A stretch of DNA of 64,000 bases from Streptomyces sp. NBC_00258 (GTDB lineage Bacteria; Actinomycetota; Actinomycetes; Streptomycetales; Streptomycetaceae). Of the stretch, positions 57,199 to 64,000 are shown piece by piece; positions within the stretch are counted from its first letter, which is position 1; each line of letters starts with the position of its first letter. The stretch lies in assembly GCF_036182465.1 (NCBI RefSeq), contig NZ_CP108081.1, forward strand, positions 10,788,001 through 10,852,000, read 5' to 3'. Below the pieces are notes generated by a model. It worked only from the letters and a program-made list of their open reading frames with translations, was not told the DNA's origin and did not search any database. A program made the position numbers and the translations under genes.

Positions 57199-57294
57199 GG
57201 CGGGGTCCTTCGAGGTGTCCGGCGTCGTTGCCCGGACTCGGGGACGGAGACGGGGAGGGGAAGGGATCTGCGGGGCTTCAGGGGGGCGGGCGGT

Positions 57295-58245
57295 TCAGTG
57301 GGCGGGGCGCAGCGGAGCCCGGCCCGCGAGGACCCGTACGACGTCTTCGGCGATCATCGCGCCCATCGTGCGGTTTGCCTCGTGGCTGCACGCCGCCATG
57401 TGCGAGGTGAGCAGGACGTTCGGGGCGGTGCGCAGCGGGCTGTCGCCGAGCGGCTCGTGCGCGAAGGCGTCGAGCGCCGCCCCGCCCAGGTGGCCTTCGA
57501 CGAGGAGCGCCGCGAGTGCCTCCTCGTCGACGAGCCCGCCCCGGGCGGCGTTCACCAGCAACGCGCCCGGCTTCATGGCGGCGAGCCGACGGCGGTCCAG
57601 GAGCGGGCCCGCGCCGGAGGTCGCGGGCAGATGCAGGCTGACGACGTCGGCACGGGCCAGACAGTCGTCCAGCGGGGCCGGCGAGGCGTCGAGCGCGCGG
57701 ATCTCCGCGTCGTCGACGTACGGATCGTGTGCGAGGACGGTCATGCCGAAGGCGAGGGCGTAGCTGGTGAGCAGGCGTCCGATGCGGCCGAAGCCCACCA
57801 CGGCCAGGGTCTTTCCGGCGAGTTCGGGCCCGAACAGCTTGGGCCACTCCCCGTCCGCCACCCGCTGGTGCGACGCGGTGATGCGGCGGGTGGTGTCCAG
57901 GATGAGTCCGAAGGTGAACTCGGCGACCGCACGGGAGTTGCTGCCGGGCGCGCACACCACGGGGATGCCACGGGCCCGCGCGGCGGCCACGTCGATGGTG
58001 TCGACGCCGACGCCGTGCTTCGCGATGACCTTGAGCCGGTCGGCCGAGTCGATGACATCGGCGGTGACGGCGTCCATGCCGACCACCAGCGCGTCGACCC
58101 CTCCGATCCGCTCACGCAACTCGCCGCCCGGCAGGGCGGTGTCCTCGTACGGTCGCACCGGGCCCGCGCCCGCCCGTTCCAGGATCCGCCAGGGCTCGGG
58201 CGAGTGACGGGAGAAGGTGGGCGTGGTGATGAGCGTCGTGGTCAT
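57295..58245 (-). CDS. D-isomer-specific 2-hydroxyacid dehydrogenase
   Basis: This 316-residue NAD-dependent enzyme has the Rossmann motif VVGFGRIGRLL, the catalytic Arg in NAARGGLVD, Glu in FAHEPLGDSP and His in LTSHMAAC. It interconverts 2-hydroxy and 2-keto acids; 3-phosphoglycerate and glyoxylate reductases are relatives. ATG 58245 overlaps the stop of the sialidase-fold gene (ATGA), so the two are coupled. Confidence 0.9.
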   Translation of the reverse strand: MTTTLITTPTFSRHSPEPWRILERAGAGPVRPYEDTALPGGELRERIGGVDALVVGMDAVTADVIDSADRLKVIAKHGVGVDTIDVAAARARGIPVVCAPGSNSRAVAEFTFGLILDTTRRITASHQRVADGEWPKLFGPELAGKTLAVVGFGRIGRLLTSYALAFGMTVLAHDPYVDDAEIRALDASPAPLDDCLARADVVSLHLPATSGAGPLLDRRRLAAMKPGALLVNAARGGLVDEEALAALLVEGHLGGAALDAFAHEPLGDSPLRTAPNVLLTSHMAACSHEANRTMGAMIAEDVVRVLAGRAPLRPAH

Positions 58246-59471
58246 ACGGGGAGCTCCCGGCCCACCCAAGTGGGGCTCAGACAGACGTACTTGATCGTAC
58301 GGCGGTGCCTGGTGAACGCGATGTGCAGCGAGCCGTCCGGGGACTGGACGACGGACGGGTAGGAGAGCTCGCGGTTGAGACCGTCGCGGGAGTTGTTGGT
58401 CAGGCAGTGGCCGTCACCGGTCTCCAGGTCACGGCGCACGGGCCAGGTCAGCCCGCCGTCCGGGGAGACGGAGAGGGTGAGTGGGGCACGGGGGGCACCC
58501 CAGAACGCGGCTCCCGTCGCAGCGGCGGAGGGGGCATGCTCCCCGGCCGCCCCGTCCCCGGCCGCCCCGTCCCCGGTCTCCTCGGCCCCGGCCTCCCTCA
58601 GGCCCTCCTCGCCTATCTCGTCGTACAGGGAGACGCGGCGCGCGACGGCGTCCGCGGCACTGCTGTGGTTGTGCACGAGGGCGAGCCGGCCGTCGGCCAA
58701 CGGCACGTACTGGATCGAGGAGTTGTTGTTCGGCACGTCCAGCGGACGCGGCTCGGTCCAGCTCTCCCCGTCGTCGTACGACACGCTCCGGTGCACGGCG
58801 TCCGCACGGCGGCTGCGGAACAGGGCGAGAAGCGAACCGTCCGGCAGCGGGCGGATGTTCATGTGTACGAGTCCGGTCGAGCCCGGCACCGGAACCTCGC
58901 GCCAGTTCTCCCCGGTGTCGTCGCTGACCATCACCGAGCTGGTGTCCCGGTCGCCCGACCATGTCTCGCCCGGCGCGGCGACGCAGCGGAAGACGGGGAG
59001 CAGCCGACGGCCCGAGGGCAGCACGGTCACCGGCTGCCGGACGAAGACCCCGCCGTCGAAGAGCGTCCGGGAGGGGCCCCACGTCACACCCTCGTCGTGG
59101 CTGACGCGCAGGCGTACCTCGGCGGTGTCCTGGTGTCCGGCCCGCTGTGCCGTGTGGAGCAGCCACCAGTCGCCGGACGGGTCGATGGACAGCACCGGAT
59201 TCTGCTCGGACCGGGTGTCGTCGTGGGACAGCTGTACCGGTGTCGACCAGGTGTCACCATCGGGAGCGAGGCGCGAGAACCACACCGAGATGTCCGCGAC
59301 GCCCTCCTGGGTGCCCGCGAACCAGACACAGCCCAGCCCGCCGTCGGGCAGCACGGTGAGATTCGCGGCGTGGTTCTGCACGGCCGGTGCCGACAACTGC
59401 GCCTCGGCGCGGCCGGGTTCGGTGGGATGCGGGTGTACGACGCCGTCGGCGAGTGTCGGCTGTGACGTCAT
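58242..59471 (-). CDS. Sialidase-fold (BNR repeat) protein
   Basis: This 409-residue six-bladed propeller has Asp-box motifs such as SHDEGVTWGP, SDDTGENWRE, SYDDGESWTE and SPDGGLTWPV. An N-terminal block, QNHAANLTVLPDGGLGCVWFAG, resembles the exo-alpha-sialidase-like hydrolases in sugar-acid clusters. There is no signal peptide, so it is intracellular. An Ala/Gly/Glu-rich insertion (about 303-328) interrupts one blade. True sialidase activity is uncertain because the full arginine triad was not located. It is coupled by overlaps to both neighbours (58242-58245 and 59468-59471). Confidence 0.82.
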   Translation of the reverse strand: MTSQPTLADGVVHPHPTEPGRAEAQLSAPAVQNHAANLTVLPDGGLGCVWFAGTQEGVADISVWFSRLAPDGDTWSTPVQLSHDDTRSEQNPVLSIDPSGDWWLLHTAQRAGHQDTAEVRLRVSHDEGVTWGPSRTLFDGGVFVRQPVTVLPSGRRLLPVFRCVAAPGETWSGDRDTSSVMVSDDTGENWREVPVPGSTGLVHMNIRPLPDGSLLALFRSRRADAVHRSVSYDDGESWTEPRPLDVPNNNSSIQYVPLADGRLALVHNHSSAADAVARRVSLYDEIGEEGLREAGAEETGDGAAGDGAAGEHAPSAAATGAAFWGAPRAPLTLSVSPDGGLTWPVRRDLETGDGHCLTNNSRDGLNRELSYPSVVQSPDGSLHIAFTRHRRTIKYVCLSPTWVGRELPV

Positions 59472-60265
59472 CGGACCAGCCCCGCGGTACGCGCGGCGGT
59501 GAGGTGCTGACCCGCGGCCTGCTCCAGATGGACGAGATCACAGGCGACGGTGACGTACGTGAAGCCCTCGGCGAGCCGCTTGGCGGCGCTCGCGCCGTCC
59601 GCGTTGTGGATGCCGACGGCGATCCCGGTGGCCGCGGCGGCCTCCCGCACCCTGACCAGAGCCGCCTCGAACTCGTCCGCGACCGCGGGGTCGGTCGAGG
59701 TGGCCCCGCCGAGCGCGACACGCAGGTCGGAGGGGCCGATGTAGACCCCGTCGAGGCCGTCGGTGGCGCAGATCTCGTCCACGTTGGCCAGGCCCTGGGC
59801 GGTCTCGATCATCGCGAGGACCACGGTCTGCGCGTGAGCGTCGGCGGGGTTGGGGCCGATGCGCAGGCCCGAGCGCATGGGCCCGTACGACCGCTTGCCG
59901 AGCGGCGGATAGCGTACGGCGGCCACCGCGTCGGCGGCGTCCCTGGCGTTGTCGACGAGCGGGACGATGACACCGGCCGCGCCCGCGTCCAGCGCCTTGC
60001 CGATCGGCATCGGGTCGTTGGCCTCGACCCGGACCAGGCCGACGGCGGTCGACCCCTTGGTGTCGATCGCGGTCAGCGAGGCGAGCACACCCGCGTACTC
60101 CAGCAGCCCGTGCTGGGCGTCCAGCGCCACGTAGTCGTAGCCGAGACGGGCGATGCGCTCGGTCGACACCGGCGAGTCGAGGACGGACCAGTAGCCGACG
60201 AGCGGTTCACGGGCGCGCAAGGCGGCCGCGAACGCGGCCGGGGTACCGGGGGAGGCGGTGGACAT
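59468..60265 (-). CDS. HpcH/HpaI family aldolase
   Basis: This 265-residue class II aldolase has the blocks YDYVALDAQHGLLEY (catalytic His), AGAAGVIVPLVDNARDA, AMIETAQGLANVDEI (metal Glu) and GVYIGPSDLRVALG (metal Asp). Such enzymes split 2-keto-3-deoxy sugar acids or 4-hydroxy-2-keto acids into pyruvate and an aldehyde. AAGGAG precedes ATG 60265. A promoter candidate lies upstream on the minus strand (TTGGCC 60307-60312, TATGAA 60282-60287, 19-bp spacer), so a new transcript may start here. Confidence 0.9.
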   Translation of the reverse strand: MSTASPGTPAAFAAALRAREPLVGYWSVLDSPVSTERIARLGYDYVALDAQHGLLEYAGVLASLTAIDTKGSTAVGLVRVEANDPMPIGKALDAGAAGVIVPLVDNARDAADAVAAVRYPPLGKRSYGPMRSGLRIGPNPADAHAQTVVLAMIETAQGLANVDEICATDGLDGVYIGPSDLRVALGGATSTDPAVADEFEAALVRVREAAAATGIAVGIHNADGASAAKRLAEGFTYVTVACDLVHLEQAAGQHLTAARTAGLVR

Positions 60266-60352
60266 GAGGGCTCCTTCGGGATTCATACAGTTCAAGCGTT
60301 TCGGACGGCCAACAGGCGGCCTTGCGGTTGGGGAGGGGGCAGCCCGTCAGGT

Positions 60353-60400
60353 GCCCCGCCAGGGGCGGGGAACTGTGCGACCAGCCACGGACGACCCGCA
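60353..60400. repeat. Degraded copy of the REP-like intergenic repeat
   Basis: The segment from GGGGCGGGGAACTGTGCG onward parallels 35037-35076 (GGGCGCGGGGAACTGCGC), sharing the CCACGGACGGCCCGCA end with a few changes. A small hairpin, GCCCC-GCCA-GGGGC, is retained. Confidence 0.65.
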
Positions 60401-60437
60401 CCCGGAGTGCTGCCTGTCGGCGAGCACTGGGCGGCGG

Positions 60438-61418
60438 TCACCGGTTGTACGCGGGCATGGGCCCACGCAACCCCGCCCCGACCTCGTCACAGGCCGCCGT
60501 AACGTCCGCGGGTAGCGGACCGGCCGCCGCCGCGGTGATGTTGGCGAGCAGATGCGAGGTCCTCGACCCGCCGAGCAGCAACGCGTCGGTGGAGTCGTGG
60601 TCCAGGAGCCAGCGCAGGGCGAGGTCGGTGAGCGGCATGCCCGCGCCGTCCGCGACGGCGGCGAGCCGGTCGACCGCGGAGAAGAGGCGCTCGTCCCAGT
60701 AGCGCTCCCGGTACATCGCCGCGACCTTGGAATCGCCGAACCGGCCCGAATCCGGGGCCTGTTCGAAGCGGTGCCTGCCGGTGAGCAGGCCCCCGCCGAG
60801 CGGGTTGTAGACCATCGTGCGCAGGCCGCTGACGGCGGCGTACTCGACGTACTCCTCCTCTATGCGGCGCGCGAGCAGGTTGTGCAGCTGCTGGGCGACG
60901 ACCGGACGGGGCGCGCCCACCTCCTCGGCGGTGCGGACGAGTTCGGCGATCTGCCAGGCCGCGTAGTTGGAGACGCCGAGGGCGCGGATCTTGCCCTCGG
61001 CGGCGAACTCGGCGACGGTGGCGAGGGTTTCGGCGAGCGGAGTCGCGCGGTCGGGCTGGTGGAGGTAGAAGAGGTCGACCGAGTCGGTGCCGAGCCGCTT
61101 GAGGCTGCCCTCCAGGGCGGCCCGCAGACCGGCGGCGGAGAGCGGGGCCTGCCCGCCCTGGTCGGGGTGCGGGATCCCGGCCTTGGTCGCCAGGACGATC
61201 CGGTCGCGCCGGCCCGGCAGCAGCCCGGCGAGGATGCGCTCGCTCTCGCCGCCCGCGTAGCCGTTGGCCGTGTCGACACCGGTGATCCCTGCGTCGAGCG
61301 CGGCATCGAGCATGTCCGCCGCTCCGGCGGCGTCCACGGTGTCGCCGAACGTCATGGTGCCGAGGACGAGCCGGGAGAGCGGGACGGGGATGTTCGGCAG
61401 GGTGATGCCGGTGGTCAC
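60438..61418 (-). CDS. Aldo/keto reductase
   Basis: This 326-residue reductase has GVDTANGYAGGESE (Asp, Tyr), VLATKAG (Lys) and FYLHQPD (His). The cofactor end GGSRTSHLLANI is typical of NADPH-dependent AKRs of sugar-catabolic clusters. GTG 61418 overlaps the upstream ATPase gene stop (GTGA). It is the last gene of the importer operon; the product may reduce or oxidise the imported sugar. Confidence 0.88.
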   Translation of the reverse strand: MTTGITLPNIPVPLSRLVLGTMTFGDTVDAAGAADMLDAALDAGITGVDTANGYAGGESERILAGLLPGRRDRIVLATKAGIPHPDQGGQAPLSAAGLRAALEGSLKRLGTDSVDLFYLHQPDRATPLAETLATVAEFAAEGKIRALGVSNYAAWQIAELVRTAEEVGAPRPVVAQQLHNLLARRIEEEYVEYAAVSGLRTMVYNPLGGGLLTGRHRFEQAPDSGRFGDSKVAAMYRERYWDERLFSAVDRLAAVADGAGMPLTDLALRWLLDHDSTDALLLGGSRTSHLLANITAAAAGPLPADVTAACDEVGAGLRGPMPAYNR

Positions 61419-62386
61419 GAGCGATTTCCTTCCGGTGTGGGGGAAGCGGGAGGTACGGGGGAAGCCGGAGACGCAGAGGGCACAGAAGCCTCGGAAGTCA
61501 CAGGAGCCGGGGAAGACGAGTCGGGCGTGGCAGACAGAACGGCCCGGGGCTTCACACCCCGGATCGTGGTCGGGTCCAGGGAGGCCCGGCGCAGCGCGCG
61601 GGTGTAGGGATTGGCGGGCGAGGCGAGCACGGCAGCCGTCGGTCCGCTCTCGACGACCCGGCCCGCGCGCATCACCACCACGTCGGTGCTGATCTCCCGG
61701 ACGACACCGAGGTTGTGGGCGATGACGAGATAGGCGATGCCGGTGTCCTCCTGCAACTCCCTGAGCAGATCCAGTACTTGGGCCTGTACGGAGACATCGA
61801 GGGCGGATGTCGCCTCGTCGCAGACGAGGAGGTCGGGCCGGGACGCGAGGGCCCGCGCGATGCCGATGCGCTGCCGCTGACCGCCGGAGAACTCGGGCGG
61901 CCGCCGGTCGAGGGCCGAGGACGGCAGGCCGACCCGGTCGATCAACTCGGCCGCACGACGGGCACGTTCGGCGCGGTCGGAGACACCGGCCACCCGCAGC
62001 GGCTCGGCGACGATCTGCTGAGCCGTGAGATGGGGATCCAGCGAGCCGTACGGATCCTGGAAGACCATCTGCACCCGCCGCCGCAGCGGACGCAGCCGCC
62101 GCTCGGGCAGGGCCGCGATGTCGGTGCCGTCCAGGACGATCCTGCCGCTCACCGGCTTGAGCAACCGGACGAGGGCACGGGCGAGTGTCGACTTGCCGCA
62201 GCCGGACTCGCCCACCACGGCGAGCGAACCCCCGCGCGGCACCTGGAAGTCGACCCGGTCGACAGCCTTGAACGGCCCCCGCGCGGTGGCGTACTCGACG
62301 ACGAGGTCCTCGACGGCGAGCAGCGGCACGGCTGCCGAGGCGTTGTCGGCGGCGGTCCCGTCGGTCACGGCGGTGTTGTCGGTCAT
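61415..62386 (-). CDS. Peptide-type ABC importer ATPase (DppF family)
   Basis: This 323-residue ATPase has Walker A GESGCGKST, Q-loop MVFQDPYGSLDP, signature FSGGQRQRIGIARAL, Walker B LLVCDEATSALD and the H-loop with VIAHNLGVV, where Asn follows the His. The oligopeptide extension is ANPYTRALRRAS. The last 35 residues form an unusual Ser/Pro/Ala-rich tail. ATG 62386 overlaps the DppD-type gene stop. Confidence 0.92.
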   Translation of the reverse strand: MTDNTAVTDGTAADNASAAVPLLAVEDLVVEYATARGPFKAVDRVDFQVPRGGSLAVVGESGCGKSTLARALVRLLKPVSGRIVLDGTDIAALPERRLRPLRRRVQMVFQDPYGSLDPHLTAQQIVAEPLRVAGVSDRAERARRAAELIDRVGLPSSALDRRPPEFSGGQRQRIGIARALASRPDLLVCDEATSALDVSVQAQVLDLLRELQEDTGIAYLVIAHNLGVVREISTDVVVMRAGRVVESGPTAAVLASPANPYTRALRRASLDPTTIRGVKPRAVLSATPDSSSPAPVTSEASVPSASPASPVPPASPTPEGNRS

Positions 62387-63243
62387 GACGCTGCTCCCTG
62401 CACCAGGGGTTCGATCCGCCCGTCGCCGTCGCCGTCCTCGTCCCATGTGCCGAGACGCGGCACGGCGGCGAGCAGCTCACGGGTGTACGGCTCGGCCGGC
62501 CGCTCGACGATCTCCTCGGCGGAGCCCGACTCGACGAACCGCCCGTCCTTCATCACATGGATACGGTCGGAGACGAGCCGCGCAACCCCGAGATCGTGCG
62601 TGATCATCAACATCCCGATACCGGTGTGCTCCTGAAGCTCCATCAGCAGATCGAGGACGCTCGCCTGCACGGTGGCGTCGAGCGCGGACGTGGGCTCGTC
62701 CGCCACCAGCAGCTCCGGCTCCGCGGCGAGCGCGGTCGCGATGAGGATGCGTTGCAGCATGCCGCCGGAGAACTGGTGGGGATACGCCTTCCAACGGGTC
62801 TCCGGCTCGGAGATGCGCACCCGCCCGAGCAGCTCGACTCCCTTGTCCCGGGCTTCGGTTCGGGTCAGGCCCGGGTGCCGCAGCCGCAGCGCGTCACCCA
62901 GTTGACGGCCGATCGTGTGCACGGGACTCAGGGCCGTCATCGGATCCTGCGGGATCAGCGACACGGTGCGTCCGCGCACCGCACGCGCGGCGTCCGGATC
63001 GGCCACGACGTCCCGCCCGGCGATGCGGACGCTCCCCGACAGCACGGCGAGGCCCTCGGGCAGCAGCCGCAGCACGCCCATCGCCGTGGTCGACTTCCCC
63101 GACCCCGACTCACCGATCAGGGTGACGGTCTCGCCCCGGCGGACGGTGAACGTCACCCCGTCGACCGCGCGCACCACACCCTGCCCGGTGATGAGTTCGA
63201 CCTGAAGGTCCGCCACGTCGAGCAGCGGTGTGTCCTCGGCCAT
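62383..63243 (-). CDS. Peptide-type ABC importer ATPase (DppD family)
   Basis: This 286-residue ATPase has Walker A GESGSGKST, Q-loop IPQDPMTALSP, signature FSGGMLQRILIATAL, Walker B LLVADEPTSALD and H-loop ITHDLGVA. The AEPYTRELLAAVP extension is typical. It is encoded three bases after the permease stop and overlaps the DppF-type gene by four bases. Confidence 0.92.
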   Translation of the reverse strand: MAEDTPLLDVADLQVELITGQGVVRAVDGVTFTVRRGETVTLIGESGSGKSTTAMGVLRLLPEGLAVLSGSVRIAGRDVVADPDAARAVRGRTVSLIPQDPMTALSPVHTIGRQLGDALRLRHPGLTRTEARDKGVELLGRVRISEPETRWKAYPHQFSGGMLQRILIATALAAEPELLVADEPTSALDATVQASVLDLLMELQEHTGIGMLMITHDLGVARLVSDRIHVMKDGRFVESGSAEEIVERPAEPYTRELLAAVPRLGTWDEDGDGDGRIEPLVQGAAS

Positions 63244-63246
63244 GGC

Positions 63247-64000
63247 TCAGGCTCCCTTCCGCAGACGGGCACGCGACCCGGTGCGTGTACGGTCGCGCAG
63301 CCCGTCCCCGAGCAGGTTGACCCCGACGACCAGCACCACGATGACAAGTCCCGGCAGAGTCACCAGCCACCACGAGGTGGTGATGTAGTCCTGGCCGTCC
63401 GAGATGATCCGGCCCCAGGTCGCGAACGGCCGCTGCGGGCCCGCGCCCAGGAAGCTCAGCGCGCTCTCCAACAGCACCGCCTGCGCGAGCAGCAGCAGGA
63501 CGACGAGGCTCGCCGGGCGGACGACGTTCGGGATCACATGCCGTACGAGGACCGACCACGAGCGCAGTCCGAGGACGCGCGCGGCGGCGACGTACGGTTT
63601 CTCGCGCTCGACGAGGACGAGTGAGCGGTTCAGCCGGGCCACCTCCGGCCACTGCGCGACCGCGATCACACAGGTGATGACGGTGACGGACGGCCCGAAC
63701 AGGGCGACCACGAGAAGCAGCATCATCAGCAGCGGCAGGGCGAGTTGGGCCTCCAGGAAGCGGGAGACCAGCGCGTCGACCCAGCCGCCGAAGAACCCGG
63801 CCGCCGAGCCGGCCACGATGCCGATCAGACCGGAGACCAGCACGGCGAGCACTCCGACGGTCAGGGAGACCTGGCCGCCGTGCAGGACTCTTGACAGCAG
63901 ATCGCGGCCCAGCTGGTCGGTCCCGAACAGATGGCCCTCGCTCAGCGGCGGCAGCCTCCGCCGCGACAGGTCCTGGGCGTTCGCCCCGGGCAGTGGCAGC
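63247..64000 (-). CDS. Peptide-type ABC importer permease (DppC family), 5' end missing
   Basis: The gene runs off the right edge; 250 C-terminal codons are visible. The DppC block HLFGTDQLGRDLLSRVLHGG is at the visible start, followed by five helices, the coupling loop KPYVAAARVLGLRSWSVLVRHVIP and GVNLLGDGLRDR. It belongs with the two ATPases downstream; receptor and DppB-type genes should lie beyond 64000. Confidence 0.9.
   Translation of the reverse strand, partial: LPLPGANAQDLSRRRLPPLSEGHLFGTDQLGRDLLSRVLHGGQVSLTVGVLAVLVSGLIGIVAGSAAGFFGGWVDALVSRFLEAQLALPLLMMLLLVVALFGPSVTVITCVIAVAQWPEVARLNRSLVLVEREKPYVAAARVLGLRSWSVLVRHVIPNVVRPASLVVLLLLAQAVLLESALSFLGAGPQRPFATWGRIISDGQDYITTSWWLVTLPGLVIVVLVVGVNLLGDGLRDRTRTGSRARLRKGA

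Noticed and set aside
1..64000. CRISPR arrays, insertion sequences, prophage or integrase genes
   Set aside because: No direct-repeat/spacer arrays, transposase motifs or phage structural genes were seen on either strand.
1..64000. bldA-dependent genes marked by TTA codons
   Set aside because: TTA triplets checked by eye fall in intergenic DNA, out of frame, or as a TAA stop on the other strand; none was found in frame, though this was not an exhaustive count.

Overview
The window is Streptomyces-type chromosomal DNA. Base composition is very GC-rich with strong third-position GC bias, many starts are GTG, exported proteins carry twin-arginine or lipobox signals, and several families seen here (DUF6230, DUF6114, DUF6479, PopR/ClpP3/ClpP4, MelC1/MelC2) are typical of Streptomyces. 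No tRNA, rRNA, CRISPR array, insertion sequence or prophage gene is visible, and no in-frame TTA codon was noticed. The content is mainly accessory carbon uptake and catabolism, stress response and small regulators.

Layout. 1-140: start of an ABC exporter gene leaving the window. 366-8351: a six-gene operon with a peptide-type ABC importer (lipoprotein, two permeases, fused double ATPase), a CocE-type hydrolase and a TetR regulator. 8402-15341: SGNH lipoprotein, MFS exporter, PLP decarboxylase, a small membrane protein, a secreted L,D-transpeptidase and a Gfo/Idh oxidoreductase. 15383-19977: a sugar ABC importer divergent from a ROK repressor, with two matching operator candidates between them. 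20366-27366: a second sugar ABC importer with a SIS-domain protein, divergent from a cytoplasmic GH89 alpha-N-acetylglucosaminidase and a HutC-type GntR regulator. 27508-29241: clpP3-clpP4 and convergent popR. 29430-39201: zinc/cadmium efflux protein, a TerD-CAP-CAP fusion, a TetR/short-chain-dehydrogenase pair with three operators, an aldo/keto reductase, an MFS/MerR divergent pair, a metallo-beta-lactamase-fold hydrolase, a DUF1232 protein and a flavin monooxygenase. 39281-44944: a large Tat-exported amidohydrolase, the melC copper-chaperone/tyrosinase pair and an AadA-like nucleotidyltransferase. 45504-53414: an orphan sugar-binding lipoprotein, a secreted protein, DUF6230/DUF6114, AlkB, a RibD-like reductase, a GyrB-like protein with a ruined ATPase site, relics, a VOC protein and DUF6479. 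53829-56725: a SigB-class sigma factor, an ANTAR protein, a CsbD protein and an ATP-dependent ligase. 56872-64000: a catabolic run on the minus strand (truncated NRAMP, 2-hydroxyacid dehydrogenase, sialidase-fold protein, HpcH aldolase, aldo/keto reductase, peptide-type ABC importer leaving the window).

How they may work together (inference). Three importers are each paired with intracellular enzymes and a local regulator: peptides with CocE and TetR; an unknown sugar with a Gfo/Idh enzyme and ROK; alpha-GlcNAc-containing oligosaccharides with GH89, SIS and GntR. The sigma/ANTAR/CsbD group has SigB-like promoter candidates and looks like a small general-stress unit. The most unusual items are the GyrB43-like pseudo-ATPase (51056-52225), a ClpP4 without its catalytic histidine, the TerD-CAP-CAP fusion, and several well-formed operator sets whose regulators lie next to them.
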